Source: an uncultured Algibacter sp. (GTDB taxonomy: Bacteria > Bacteroidota > Bacteroidia > Flavobacteriales > Flavobacteriaceae). Taken from it: a DNA stretch of 64,000 bases. Of this stretch, positions 39,499-50,339 are shown one piece after another. The first letter of the stretch is position 1. Each line of letters begins with the position of its first letter. The notes under the pieces were generated by a model. It was not told the origin of the DNA, ran no database searches, and saw only the letters and a program-made list of their open reading frames with translations. The stretch covers positions 62,001 through 126,000 of the forward strand of contig CALGNX010000010.1 of NCBI GenBank assembly GCA_937958265.1. Reading direction: 5' to 3'. The translations under genes and the position numbers were made by a program.

Positions 39499-42400
39499 TT
39501 AAAGAATTACAAGTTTCTCAATTTTCTCAACGGTTTGGTTAAGTATGTTTGATCGCACCTTAAGTTTATAAATATAAACACCTTTACCTATTTTTTCACC
39601 AAAATCATCGCGCCCATCCCAAATTATATCTCGAGATACAGAACTTACAGCCTTAACACCACCACTGGTTTGACCGTTTAAAGTTCTCACAAGTTTTCCT
39701 GACACTGTGAATACTTGTACTGAAACGTCCAAAGGCTCCGAACTATTGTGATTAAACCAAAATTCTGTATAATTAACAAAAGGATTTGGATAATTTAAAA
39801 CATTACTTACTTCCAAACCTTGATCCTCATCAAATACAACAAATTGCATTTCAGAAACGGACGAATTATTATAAACATCCCAAGCCCTAAGGGTTAACGT
39901 GTGTAAACCAGGCTCAAAATCCCTAAAAGCAAAGCTTATTGTTCCCTTAGTGTAATCATCAACATTAGTTTCATAATAATCGTTTAAAATTACAGGATTT
40001 GTTTCATCTCCATCAATTATTGCAACAATATCATGACCAATGCCGCTTGCTGTATTAATACCATTAGGGTCTTCTAACTTAACAATTAATGTGGGCGAAT
40101 CATTTGTTATTCCGCCGGTTACAAAATTCTCATCATTCATAAAAAGCGTTAATACTGGACCTGTATTATCCTCTGGAGCATTTTCATTTAAACCTCCAAT
40201 CCGAATAGTATTAGCGCTTCCTCCTGCTTGGTCTTCTGTTAAAGCTTCATTTTTAGAATAAAAACTAACTTTACCAAAGCCCACAGGAATCCCTACATCT
40301 TTTGGCACAATAAAATCAAACTCAAATTGTCCATTTACTACCGAAGCCTGTCCTCTAAATATGATAGCGCCCAAGGTCGTAAAGTCTAATTTGACAAGTT
40401 CTCCATTTCTTCGAATACCATCGTTCGCAAGTGTTTGTCGCTCTAAAAATTTATCATAAATGGTAGCAGATAATGTACCAGTATAATCACTTAACAACCT
40501 TCCTTGCTCGTCTGTAACTTCTCCAGCTAATTTCACATAACTTAGTGCTTTAAGAGTGTCTGTTGCTGTTTCTATAGGGTTATCATTAATTTTTGTTAGC
40601 TTTATATTAGTTTTTGGAAATGCTAACTTCATGGCAGGATCTCCAATATAAAACACTAAGTTTTTTTGCGAATTTCCCGATATAAAACTATCATTTTTAG
40701 TTAAACGCAAAGCTTCTGCCACAGTTGGGTATTCATTATCACCAAACGAATCGTTTTCACTGAAAGAAAACAAATACTGACCAAGTTGCCTGTTGAAAAC
40801 AATTCCGAACCCTACAAATACTTGACGCGTGGTTGTAATTAAACCTATAGCTCCCGTTTCTTTATTCCAGAACGTAAATTCGCCTGCCGTTTCTCTAAAA
40901 GGATTATCGAATCTTGTAAACTCGCAAGTTACTGTAACAAAACAATTTAGTCGACATGTATTTTGCAAGCTTAATATATCTGGTTTTAATAAAATACGTT
41001 CCTGAGCTAAGCCATCTTCGCCTCCATGCCCAAAATAATTTACCACTAATGCCCCGTTATTAATTGCATTAACAAACTCGGTAGTTACCTTTGGGTACCT
41101 ATCGCCACCTGCAGAAGACTCTTGTTGAAAAGCATCGGTATGAATTTTTGTTACATTTATAAAAGGTTTTTCTAGAGACACCACATCGGCAATATCATTT
41201 GTTGTAGTCTGTAAGTCACCTCTAATTTCAGCATCATTATCGTCTGAAACTACAACAAAATTATTTCGCCAACTACCTAAAGATTCTTTAGCATAATAGG
41301 ATTCTATTTTGTCAACCATGTCTTTACCACGTTGTGGTGTATCTGCTAAAATTCGTCCTACTGCAATATCCAATTTATCACTAGAAGCCATAGTGCCTTC
41401 ATTTTCATCCATCATACCATAAAAGTCATCAGAAACAAATGATGCTGCTAAACTAAAACTATTGTAAGAATACCAAGAAGGGACTATATTCGTATTATTT
41501 CTAATTCTATCTTTATAATCATATGAGCCATCTCCAAATAAACATAAATATTTTAATTTATTCTCTGGTGTACTAGCATTATCATAAACATATTTTACCA
41601 TATTACGAATAGCACCAACATCCTGATTACCCGAACTAAACTCGTTATAAATTTCATCTAAACCAACAACCTTAACGTTTAAATCATACTGTGCTCTATT
41701 AATTTGAGCCAAACGCTCTGCTGAATTTAACATGTTATTGGGACTTACTATTATATAATCTATATCTTGAAAATCGCCTTTACTATTTTTAAAAATAGTT
41801 CCTTTTAAATCCTGATTACTAACAACGGTTTTTGAATCAAACTTTGGTGAAAAATAATCGGATGGCGCAACAGCGACATAATTTCTTAAAACACCCAAAT
41901 CGGCAGTGAAACTTAAGTTGGAATCCTCATTTCTATTAATATAATTTGAAACATTAGCAATATCTGTAACATCCCAAATTTCAGAAAGATTAGAGGTATT
42001 AGCCATATTATACTTAACAATACCAGAAGAAGTAACCACCGCATTATTTTTAAATAAAAATTGTTTATCATTGAAAATCAATTGACGTTCGCCTTCAACA
42101 GTTACAAAGTCTAAATAACCTATGGTACTAGGATTACCTAAGTTATCAAAATCTACCTTCACACTAATTTCAGAATTATTTACAAGACGATTGGTGCGAT
42201 ACACATTTCCATTCGCTAAAGATGGGGTTGAAACACCACGAATCGAAACAGTGGCAACATTTTCGTTATTAACAGAAATCCCCAAAGCACTATCACTGGC
42301 AGCAAAAGCAGCAGCAGAAACAACAATATTAACAGGCTCTGTAAGAACTAAATTAGGAAAATTAAACTTATAAGTTTTAGAATTTTCTAAATCAAATTTA

Positions 42401-43383
42401 TTAGCAAACCAACGCCTACCCAAACCCAAGATATTATAAACATCTAATTCAAAAAACTGATAATCGATAAACGTATCCAAAACCATATTTGCAGTTCCTG
42501 AAGGTTGCGTAAATTCTTGAATGCGCTTACCATTTCCTGGACTTACATTAACGTAATAATATGTTTTATCTGTGTAACAATTTAAATGGGTTCTGCTCTC
42601 CATGTTAAATTCCTTTGGTCCTTGACCGTAAAATAGAATATAATCAGAATCATTAAAAACACCATCAACCTCTCCAACAAACTTAATAGCATTTTCAGGC
42701 ACATCCAAAGGATATTCAACCGCATTTGAAAAAGGAATCATACGGCCACCATGACCATAAATTTTTATAGTCCGAGGATCTACACTATTTACATCGAGAC
42801 CTAAACGTTTCAAAAAACTTTTCGATAATTTAAAAACGCCTGTAGTATCAACATAAAAACGATACCACTCTCCTGAGCCTAAAACTGAATTAGTTATTAC
42901 CTTTAACTTAGAAGCATTATTGCGTGAAAAGAACTTATTTTCAAAATAATTTTGATAATTAACTTGAAATGATATTAATTTTTTAAACGTTCCATTCTCA
43001 TCCTTTATAATAGGTGAAATTTCGAAAAGCAGATAAAGTTTACTTCTAGCTTTGGAATTTTTCAAACTAAATTTTAATTCACTAGGAATCCTATCTAACT
43101 CCAAATCGCCTAAATCACGTTCAAGGATATCTTGAAAAACTACATCACTAATAGAAACGGATGTTTCGTTTATAACCGCCTCTGCAACCCACTGATCTAC
43201 AAAAGTCAGACCTTTTTCCAGTTCATAATTAAAATTCTTCTTATTAAAAGAAGGAATAGTTCTGCTAAAACTATCACCAGAAAGGGTTTTAGCCTTATCC
43301 CAATTTATTATATACTGCTTTTGCTGTCCAAACACATTAAAGCACGAAACTAATACTAACACAAATAAATATATCTTCCTCAT
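39499..43383 (-). CDS. porU: T9SS C-terminal signal peptidase PorU
   Basis: A 1294-residue gingipain-family (C25) sortase. It removes the C-terminal sorting signal of T9SS cargo and helps attach it to surface lipopolysaccharide. The catalytic pair is His786 (YFGHGGEDG) and Cys820 (VTCEFTRFDNP). The signal peptide ends near NVFGQ. The C-terminus carries a T9SS-like module of its own (LNYPNPFVNYTEF to the end), as in known PorU. It is followed 95 bp later by porV and diverges from gldJ. Confidence 0.96.
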   Translation of the reverse strand: MRKIYLFVLVLVSCFNVFGQQKQYIINWDKAKTLSGDSFSRTIPSFNKKNFNYELEKGLTFVDQWVAEAVINETSVSISDVVFQDILERDLGDLELDRIPSELKFSLKNSKARSKLYLLFEISPIIKDENGTFKKLISFQVNYQNYFENKFFSRNNASKLKVITNSVLGSGEWYRFYVDTTGVFKLSKSFLKRLGLDVNSVDPRTIKIYGHGGRMIPFSNAVEYPLDVPENAIKFVGEVDGVFNDSDYILFYGQGPKEFNMESRTHLNCYTDKTYYYVNVSPGNGKRIQEFTQPSGTANMVLDTFIDYQFFELDVYNILGLGRRWFANKFDLENSKTYKFNFPNLVLTEPVNIVVSAAAFAASDSALGISVNNENVATVSIRGVSTPSLANGNVYRTNRLVNNSEISVKVDFDNLGNPSTIGYLDFVTVEGERQLIFNDKQFLFKNNAVVTSSGIVKYNMANTSNLSEIWDVTDIANVSNYINRNEDSNLSFTADLGVLRNYVAVAPSDYFSPKFDSKTVVSNQDLKGTIFKNSKGDFQDIDYIIVSPNNMLNSAERLAQINRAQYDLNVKVVGLDEIYNEFSSGNQDVGAIRNMVKYVYDNASTPENKLKYLCLFGDGSYDYKDRIRNNTNIVPSWYSYNSFSLAASFVSDDFYGMMDENEGTMASSDKLDIAVGRILADTPQRGKDMVDKIESYYAKESLGSWRNNFVVVSDDNDAEIRGDLQTTTNDIADVVSLEKPFINVTKIHTDAFQQESSAGGDRYPKVTTEFVNAINNGALVVNYFGHGGEDGLAQERILLKPDILSLQNTCRLNCFVTVTCEFTRFDNPFRETAGEFTFWNKETGAIGLITTTRQVFVGFGIVFNRQLGQYLFSFSENDSFGDNEYPTVAEALRLTKNDSFISGNSQKNLVFYIGDPAMKLAFPKTNIKLTKINDNPIETATDTLKALSYVKLAGEVTDEQGRLLSDYTGTLSATIYDKFLERQTLANDGIRRNGELVKLDFTTLGAIIFRGQASVVNGQFEFDFIVPKDVGIPVGFGKVSFYSKNEALTEDQAGGSANTIRIGGLNENAPEDNTGPVLTLFMNDENFVTGGITNDSPTLIVKLEDPNGINTASGIGHDIVAIIDGDETNPVILNDYYETNVDDYTKGTISFAFRDFEPGLHTLTLRAWDVYNNSSVSEMQFVVFDEDQGLEVSNVLNYPNPFVNYTEFWFNHNSSEPLDVSVQVFTVSGKLVRTLNGQTSGGVKAVSSVSRDIIWDGRDDFGEKIGKGVYIYKLKVRSNILNQTVEKIEKLVIL

Positions 43384-43447
43384 TGGTAAAATAACGCAGT
43401 TAAAGCGTGGTTATTATCATTATAATTAACAATTTTACATATCGTAT

Positions 43448-43455
43448 CAAAAATA
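43448..43455 (-). promoter_or_regulatory. Putative -7 element of porU
   Basis: On the minus strand TATTTTTG matches TAnnTTTG, 64 bp before the porU start. No -33 TTTG at the standard spacing. Confidence 0.35.
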
Positions 43456-43645
43456 CAATAATAAATTAGGAAAACAGGCGTTATATAAAAAGTAACAGCG
43501 CTTCCTGAAATAATAAAATATCGATTAAACACCAAAAAACAGGATGAAAAGCGTATTTGTTTGGTTAAAATGTAAAAAAACGGCTTGCTGTATAAGCTTA
43601 AATTCTTATATTGCAGTTCCAAATTATTATTAGATTAATTTAAAT

Positions 43646-45340
43646 ATGGATATGAAAAAAGTAGTAGCATTCAAGTTTTTTCTAGTTTTAGCACTAGTAG
43701 TGACTTCAACTAGTTGCAAAAAATCTTCAAGTTCGAAGAATAGCTCAAGAGCTACTGGATGGAACATCAATGACAAAGATGGTGGATTCCAATACAATAC
43801 AGACTTTAAGGAACAAGAAACATCTCCAGGGTTAGTTTTTGTTGAAGGTGGTACATTTACAAAAGGACGTGTGCAAGATGATGTTATGCACGATTGGAAT
43901 AATAGTCCTAACCAACAACATGTGCAATCTTTTTACATGGATGAAACTGAAGTTACTAATGCGATGTACATGGAGTACTTAGATTGGATTAAACGCGTTT
44001 ATCCGCCTTCCGATGAAAATCTAAGAGCGATTTATCATGGTGCCTTACCAGATACTTTAGTTTGGAGAAACCGCTTAGGGTTTAATGAAGTGATGACGGA
44101 AAACTATTTACGTCATCCAGGATACGGCGAATACCCTGTTGTAGGTGTTAGTTGGATTCAAGCAGTTGAATTTGCCAATTGGCGCTCAGATCGTGTAAAC
44201 GAGTATAACCTTGAAAAAGAAGGCTACATTAAACGCGGAGCAAAAATAACAGATGTAGATGCAGCCCAAACATTTAGTACAGATACATATATAAACGCAC
44301 CTACTTTAACTTATGGGGGTAATGAAGAAATACTAAGTGGTGATGGTCGCCCTAAAGGAAATACTAGAACTGATTCAGAAGGCAATGAAACAGGAATTTA
44401 TGCCACTAGAGAAACTGGTATTATTACACCAAAATACAGGCTACCCACTGAAACAGAATGGGAATATGCTGCTTTAGGATTAAGTGAATTAAGAAGTTAC
44501 AACTTATACCGTGGTCGTAAAAAATATCCTTGGGATGGACAATACACAAGATCTGGAAAGCGTAAAGTAAGAGGTGACCAATTAGCTAACTTCAAACAAG
44601 GTAAAGGAGATTACGGTGGTATAGCGGGCTGGTCTGATGATGGTGCTGATATTACAAATGCCGTTAAATCATACGATCCTAATGATTTTGGACTTTACGA
44701 TATGGCTGGTAATGTTGCCGAATGGGTTGCTGATGTTTATAGACCAATTATTGATGATGAGTTTAACGACTTTAATTACTACAGAGGAAACGTTTACACA
44801 AAAAACGCCATGAATGAAGATGGTACAGTAAAAGTAGTAACTGCAGACGATATAGTGTACGACACCATATCTAACGGTAAAATAGTAGCAAGAAATTTAC
44901 CAGGCGAAATTTTACAAATTCCTGTAGATGAAAACGAAACTTATTTAAGAACAAATTTTGATAAAAGTGACGAAATAAACTTTAGAGACGGTGACAAACG
45001 CTCATCTCGCTATTTCGAGAGTTTTAATGATGAGGCAGAGGGAGATACTAAAAATAAATCGTTAACCGATAAGATGTACAATTCTCCAAAGCATTCTATA
45101 TCAAGAGATTCCTTAGGTAATATCATAAGAGAATATGACAAAGCAAACAACAGAACATCATTAATTAACGATGAAGTAAGAGTTTATAAAGGTGGGTCAT
45201 GGAAAGATAGAGAATACTGGTTAGATCCAGCACAAAGACGCTATTTCCCACAAGATATGGCCACAGACTATATCGGTTTTAGATGCGCAATGTCTAGAGT
45301 GGGATCTAAAAGTAAGGCAAAACAGAAAAAGAAAAATTAA
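43646..45340 (+). CDS. gldJ: Gliding motility lipoprotein GldJ
   Basis: A 564-residue lipoprotein with lipobox STSC (Cys24). The body is a formylglycine-generating-enzyme-like (SUMF1) fold: FVEGGTFTKG, DETEVTNAMYMEYL, YRLPTETEWEYAA, and GGSWKDREYWLDP to IGFRCA. Known GldJ is needed for gliding and for stability of the T9SS motor protein GldK. Translation may start at Met1 or Met3. It diverges from porU and ends at a strong terminator. Confidence 0.95.
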   Translation: MDMKKVVAFKFFLVLALVVTSTSCKKSSSSKNSSRATGWNINDKDGGFQYNTDFKEQETSPGLVFVEGGTFTKGRVQDDVMHDWNNSPNQQHVQSFYMDETEVTNAMYMEYLDWIKRVYPPSDENLRAIYHGALPDTLVWRNRLGFNEVMTENYLRHPGYGEYPVVGVSWIQAVEFANWRSDRVNEYNLEKEGYIKRGAKITDVDAAQTFSTDTYINAPTLTYGGNEEILSGDGRPKGNTRTDSEGNETGIYATRETGIITPKYRLPTETEWEYAALGLSELRSYNLYRGRKKYPWDGQYTRSGKRKVRGDQLANFKQGKGDYGGIAGWSDDGADITNAVKSYDPNDFGLYDMAGNVAEWVADVYRPIIDDEFNDFNYYRGNVYTKNAMNEDGTVKVVTADDIVYDTISNGKIVARNLPGEILQIPVDENETYLRTNFDKSDEINFRDGDKRSSRYFESFNDEAEGDTKNKSLTDKMYNSPKHSISRDSLGNIIREYDKANNRTSLINDEVRVYKGGSWKDREYWLDPAQRRYFPQDMATDYIGFRCAMSRVGSKSKAKQKKKN

Positions 45341-45364
45341 TAACACATTCTTTTAAATAAATCA

Positions 45365-45396
45365 AAGGTTCTAACAAATGTTAGAACCTTTTTTTA
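45365..45396 (+). terminator. Terminator of gldJ
   Basis: Stem AAGGTTCTAA / TTAGAACCTT (45365-45374 with 45381-45390) followed by a T-run to 45395. The loop, 45375-45380, contains the ATG that opens the longest murF frame. Confidence 0.85.
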
Positions 45397-45428
45397 TACA
45401 TTTATTTTACAATAAAACATTAATAATT

Positions 45429-46706
45429 TTGGGAATCACAGAACTACACAAGTTATTTAAAACTTGTAATAATGCGTGTACAGACACAAGAAAAATTAAT
45501 AAAAACGACATGTTTTTTGCCTTAAGAGGCACAAACTTTGATGGCAATACTTACGCTAAAATAGCTATAGAAAAAGGCGCAAAATATGTAGTAATAGATA
45601 ATGAAAAATTTAATACTTCCTCACAAACTATATTAGTTGATAATGTTCTTAATACATTACAATTATTAGCAACTTACCATAGAGAAGCTCTTAAAACCCC
45701 TATAATAGCAATAACCGGTAGCAATGGAAAAACAACTACCAAAGAACTTATGAATATTGTTTTATCTACAAAGTATAAGACCATTGCCACAGTAGGAAAC
45801 CTAAACAACCATATAGGCGTACCATTAACACTACTAAAAATCACAATTGACACAGAGTTAGCTATAATAGAAATGGGGGCAAACCACCAAAAAGAAATTC
45901 AATTTTTATGCGAAATAGCAAAGCCTGACTTTGGTTATATAACAAATTTTGGAAAGGCACATTTAGAGGGATTTGGTGGCGTTAATGGAGTGATTAAGGG
46001 AAAAAGTGAAATGTATGATTATTTAATATCGCACAATAAACTTATATTTATAAATTACAACGACCCCATTCAAGTAGAGAAAACTAAAAAAGGAAATTTA
46101 TACACATTCAGCAATATTAGCGGTAACGTAAATATGCATATACGCTACATTGACGCAAAACCATTTGTAAAATGTTGTTTTAATGCATTAAAAATTACTA
46201 GCAACCTTATAGGAGAATATAATTTCACAAATATATCTGCAGCCATAACAATAGGCCAATATTTTAAAGTAAGCAATCTAGATATTAAAAAGGCTATTGA
46301 GAGTTACACTCCAAAAAATAACCGTTCTGAAATTATAAATAAAGATACAAATAAAATTATTTTAGACGCTTACAATGCCAATCCATCGAGTATGAAAGCT
46401 GCATTGCTAAATTTCGAGAGTCAAATTGGCTATAAAATTGCAATTTTGGGAGACATGTTTGAGCTCGGTGCTGATGCTACATTTGAGCATCAAAGTATTG
46501 TAAATTTAGCAGCCTCGCTAAACTTAAACCAAATTATTCTAATAGGAAAAAACTTCTATAACTCTAAAATCAACTCGGAAAACACTAAAGCCTTTGAAAC
46601 ATTTGAGCTTTTTGAAGACCAATATGTTCTTAATTTTAATAGTAGTACAATACTCATAAAAGGTTCAAGAGGGATGGCTCTAGAGCGTGTAATAAAATTA
46701 CTATAA
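45429..46706 (+). CDS. murF: UDP-MurNAc-tripeptide D-alanyl-D-alanine ligase
   Basis: A Mur ligase of about 426 residues that adds D-Ala-D-Ala to the peptidoglycan precursor. Motifs are GSNGKTTTKEL (ATP loop), EMGANH, and the C-terminal LDAYNANPSSMKAAL. The longest frame begins with an ATG at 45378, but that codon lies in the loop of the gldJ terminator, and the 17 extra residues (LEPFFIHLF...) do not resemble MurF. The family begins near GITELHKLF, so I place the start at the TTG of 45429; ATT at 45426 is another option. Confidence 0.92.
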   Translation: MGITELHKLFKTCNNACTDTRKINKNDMFFALRGTNFDGNTYAKIAIEKGAKYVVIDNEKFNTSSQTILVDNVLNTLQLLATYHREALKTPIIAITGSNGKTTTKELMNIVLSTKYKTIATVGNLNNHIGVPLTLLKITIDTELAIIEMGANHQKEIQFLCEIAKPDFGYITNFGKAHLEGFGGVNGVIKGKSEMYDYLISHNKLIFINYNDPIQVEKTKKGNLYTFSNISGNVNMHIRYIDAKPFVKCCFNALKITSNLIGEYNFTNISAAITIGQYFKVSNLDIKKAIESYTPKNNRSEIINKDTNKIILDAYNANPSSMKAALLNFESQIGYKIAILGDMFELGADATFEHQSIVNLAASLNLNQIILIGKNFYNSKINSENTKAFETFELFEDQYVLNFNSSTILIKGSRGMALERVIKLL

Positions 46707-47095
46707 AAAAACTTGAACTAAACTTTTTTTTTAACAAGTACAAATTAACGCTGTTGAATATTTTTTATAGGGAAAACATCAAACCCAACCCATACAACTG
46801 ATAAACAAGCCTGTTAATCTATTTATAATGATTATAAATAAAAGATCAACTTTACACAATAAATTAATTTATTTTATTCAAACCATGTAAATAGCAACAA
46901 AACAAACCGTAAAACCTAGTTGAAAGTGTTTTTTTTCACGTTAAAAGGTGAAAACTAATCAAACAAGGAAATACTTACGAAAAAAATCAGCTATAAGACA
47001 GAAATAAAACACACTTCCTTCTATCTTTTTCATGAAATTCATTATTTTACTTTTACAATATTTTGTAGTACTTTGTAACAAAATACCTAAAAATT
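46707..47095. other. 389-bp upstream region of the GH9 gene
   Basis: No gene seen. A small hairpin TTTTCAC/GTGAAAA occurs at 46933-46954. Close to the GH9 start, TATTTTG and TACTTTG each miss the TAnnTTTG consensus by one base, so the promoter is not certain. Confidence 0.4.
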
Positions 47096-49579
47096 ATGAA
47101 AAAATTGTACTTACCCCTAATAGCGGGTCTTATCTTCAGCACCTTTTCAAACGGTCAAAGCATATATAGCGATGATTTTGAAGGCGTTAATTCCGCTAAT
47201 TCCAATAGTGGTTACGACGTAAGTTTAGAAAACTCGAACCTAAAAGCTGTAGGTAACGGCACAGCATCTGCTTTCCAGGCATTCCAATACAACATTCACA
47301 ATGGTGGCAGACTTACCACCGTGAATATGACTAATGCAACAAAATTATTTATACGTGCAAAAGCTACAGGCAATGCTGAGTTAAGAGTAGACTTAAAGGA
47401 TACAGAAAATTTTATAACTAATTTCTCTGCAAAATCAGAAATATTATCTTCAAATTTTCAAATTTATACGCTAGATTTTTCCGGAGCCTTCACTGATGGT
47501 GGTTACGGTGGTAGTGCTTGTACTTCTGACAATGCACCCTGTCCTGTTGACGCTTCAAAAATTGCGGAAGCTTTTTTTTACATAAATGCAGCAGACGGAG
47601 GTTATAACGGTACTTTAGAAATTGATTGGATTTCCGTAGGCGGACCTCTTGAAGAGACTGTACCTGGGGGTAGCACAAAAATTAGATACAATCAAGTGGG
47701 TTATCACCTAAATAGAGAAAAATTAATCAACATAACGGATGAAAACAGTTTCACAGGTTTACCATATACAGTCTCGGCGGCAAATGGAAGTGTTGTTGCT
47801 TCTGGAAATTCCACATCCTCACGATTATGGAATGAGTCTGGAGAACATGTAGGCGTAATAGACGTTACAGATATAAACACAGCTGGTGTTTACACCTTAG
47901 AAGTAGATGACAACCAAATAGAATTTAAAGTTAACGCAAATACTTATGAAGAACTAAGTGAAGCTGCATTTAAATACTACTATTTCAACAGAGCATCTAC
48001 CGCAATTACTTCAGAATTTGGTGGTGATTTTGCAAGACCTGTTGGCTTAATGGATACTCAAATTTATATACATTCCTCAGCTGCCTCTAATGGAAGACCA
48101 ACTGGCTCAACTATTTCAGCACCTAAAGGATGGTATGATGCAGGAGATTACAACAAATACATAGTAAATAGCGGTATTAGTACGTACACATTACTAGCTG
48201 CTTTTGAGCATTACCCAGAATATTTAGAAACTAAGCAATACGATATACCAGAGGTAACGAGTGGTATTCCTGATGTGTTGGATGAGGTAAAATGGAATTT
48301 AGATTGGATGTTAGACATGCAGGATCCAAATGATGGGGGTGTATACCACAAATTAACAGGACTTAATTTTCAAGGCATTATAATGCCTAATGAATACACA
48401 GCTAGACGCTATGTTGTACAAAAATCTACAGCTGCAGCTTTAAATTTTGCCGCAGTAACAGCTATGGCATCTCGTATTTATGCTAATTACGAATCTCAAC
48501 TACCAGGGTATAGTGCAAGATTGCTACAAGCCTCTAAAGACGCTTATGCATGGGCGAAAGCTAATCCAACCGACTACTACAACCAACCTAGTGATGTTAA
48601 AACAGGTGAATACGGTGATAGAAATGTAAGTGATGAATTTCAATGGGCAGGAGTAGAATTATTAATTACAACCGGAGAAAACCAATACGAAAGAGATGTT
48701 AATGTAAACAACATACAAAATGGTATACCTACATGGAATGCATCTGCTCCTTTAGCACTAATATCTATTTTATCTCATGCCAATGAATTAGCTGGTCGTT
48801 TAAATGTAAATGATGCCAAAACTAAATTTTTACAAACAGCTGATGCACTTAAAGATAAAATTAATAATAGCCCAATGCGTGTTGCTATGGGAAGGAATGA
48901 TTTTGTATGGGGTAGTAACGGGCAAGCAAGTAACCAATTAATGGTATTACTAGCAGCTTACAATATAGACCAAAAAGAGGAATACCTAAACGCTGCTTAT
49001 ACAGCCTCTGATTACTTGCTAGGTAGAAATGCAACAGGATATTGTTTTGTAAGTGGTTTTGGCGATCAACCGATGAATAATCCACACCACAGAATATCAG
49101 AAGCAGATAATGTTTTTGATGCTGTACCAGGTATGTTAGCAGGAGGACCTCAACCAGGCCAACAAGATGGTTGCTCAGGCTTCCCAAGTAATAAAGATGC
49201 TAGATCTTATGTGGACAGCTGGTGTTCTTACTCTTCTAACGAAGTTACTATAAACTGGAATGCACCTCTTTTTTACGCTACAGTAGCACTTTCTACAATA
49301 GCGGAAGACGTTGCGCTTTCTAATAACTCTGTAGAATTCAAGAAAGATGTAACTGCCTTAAATATTTACCCGAACCCATCAAATGAGTTTGTTAATATTA
49401 AACTAGCAAATGCTTCTAATCTTGAAATTAATATATACAGCTTAGAAGGTAAACTGGTATTGAAACAAGATTACAATACGTCACGAATGCTTAACGTATC
49501 GTCACTATCAAAAGGTATGTACTTTATCAGCACAATAAGTGAAGGAAAAAACTATGTTACTAAGTTTGTAAAAAACTAA
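47096..49579 (+). CDS. Secreted GH9 endoglucanase with T9SS type A domain
   Basis: An 827-residue secreted glycosidase. Order: signal peptide (to about 20), a beta-sandwich carbohydrate-binding-like region (about 22-185), a CelD-type Ig domain starting IRYNQVGY (about 200-285), a GH9 catalytic domain (about 290-740), and a T9SS type A sorting domain (about 755-827, LNIYPNPSNEF). Catalytic residues fit GH9: Asp348/Asp351 in WYDAGDYNK, His664-Arg666 in PHHRI, and acid Glu716 in NEVTINW. It should cut beta-1,4-glucan or a related glucan outside the cell. Confidence 0.94.
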   Translation: MKKLYLPLIAGLIFSTFSNGQSIYSDDFEGVNSANSNSGYDVSLENSNLKAVGNGTASAFQAFQYNIHNGGRLTTVNMTNATKLFIRAKATGNAELRVDLKDTENFITNFSAKSEILSSNFQIYTLDFSGAFTDGGYGGSACTSDNAPCPVDASKIAEAFFYINAADGGYNGTLEIDWISVGGPLEETVPGGSTKIRYNQVGYHLNREKLINITDENSFTGLPYTVSAANGSVVASGNSTSSRLWNESGEHVGVIDVTDINTAGVYTLEVDDNQIEFKVNANTYEELSEAAFKYYYFNRASTAITSEFGGDFARPVGLMDTQIYIHSSAASNGRPTGSTISAPKGWYDAGDYNKYIVNSGISTYTLLAAFEHYPEYLETKQYDIPEVTSGIPDVLDEVKWNLDWMLDMQDPNDGGVYHKLTGLNFQGIIMPNEYTARRYVVQKSTAAALNFAAVTAMASRIYANYESQLPGYSARLLQASKDAYAWAKANPTDYYNQPSDVKTGEYGDRNVSDEFQWAGVELLITTGENQYERDVNVNNIQNGIPTWNASAPLALISILSHANELAGRLNVNDAKTKFLQTADALKDKINNSPMRVAMGRNDFVWGSNGQASNQLMVLLAAYNIDQKEEYLNAAYTASDYLLGRNATGYCFVSGFGDQPMNNPHHRISEADNVFDAVPGMLAGGPQPGQQDGCSGFPSNKDARSYVDSWCSYSSNEVTINWNAPLFYATVALSTIAEDVALSNNSVEFKKDVTALNIYPNPSNEFVNIKLANASNLEINIYSLEGKLVLKQDYNTSRMLNVSSLSKGMYFISTISEGKNYVTKFVKN

Positions 49580-49606
49580 AGAACAATATTCTTTTTAAAA
49601 ATCAGT

Positions 49607-49641
49607 GAGGCCGACTAAATAATTTTTAGTCGGCCTCTTTC
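49607..49641 (+). terminator. Terminator of GH9 gene
   Basis: A 13-bp stem GAGGCCGACTAAA / TTTAGTCGGCCTC (49607-49619 with 49625-49637) followed by TTTC. Confidence 0.88.
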
Positions 49642-50305
49642 TTTTCAAAATTTAAACAGTGCCTAGTGTGTAAGTTGAAAAATTTCTCCTTTATTATTTA
49701 TTAAAATATAAAGCCTCCACCAAGGAACAACCACTTGAGTAACTTTCCTATAGTAACAAACCTATTGAATACTTCATTAACGTAATGCGATTAGATTTAT
49801 CAACTCAAATAAGCCAAAAGATACAACTGTAAACCTATACTCTCTTTTATTAAGCACTATATATTTACAAAGAAGCACATAACAGTTCTGTGTTTATATG
49901 CAGGTTTGCTAAACTTAATTCAACAAATAATACTTTATCCCCTTTTGTATACAAACGTGCTTAAAACCATATAATAGACGATGTAATAGACAGTAAAAAC
50001 TTAAGCTAACAATCTGGATTTATACTACAGTTGATAAACGTTTGCAGAACTATCCATAAAACCATTATCAACAACATTGCCATATACCCTATAATTTTTA
50101 AAGAACACTATAACATTTTATAATTTAAATTACATAAATGTAAATAGGTTGTAAACAGAAAAATAAGAGACTTAAAATTTATCTTATTAACCAGTAAGAC
50201 AGGCTTAAATATCAATCTCGCTTAGATATCTAACAACCTCCAGTTTGGAGATAATACGTAACAAAGCAATAAAAAGTGCTACCTATGTGCTACCCAGAAA
50301 CAAAA
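49642..50305. other. 664-bp intergenic region
   Basis: No coding frame with family features and no strong structure was seen. A short direct repeat GTGCTACC occurs twice near 50278-50294. Confidence 0.45.
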
Positions 50306-50330
50306 AAAGCTGACTTAAAAAGTCAGCTTT
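50306..50330 (-). terminator. Terminator of tRNA-Leu
   Basis: Stem AAAGCTGACT / AGTCAGCTTT (50306-50315 with 50321-50330), 10 bp from the tRNA 3' end; the A-run on the plus strand gives a U-tract on the minus strand. Confidence 0.8.
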
Positions 50331-50339
50331 CTCTTATTG

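Noticed and set aside
43380-43622. 80-codon minus-strand frame ending in an ATGA overlap with porU
   Set aside because: It fills the porU-gldJ intergenic region, has low-complexity hydrophobic content and would cover the gldJ upstream region; no family features.
46929-47095. Promoter for the GH9 gene
   Set aside because: The best candidates (TATTTTG, TACTTTG) miss the -7 consensus by one base, so none was listed.
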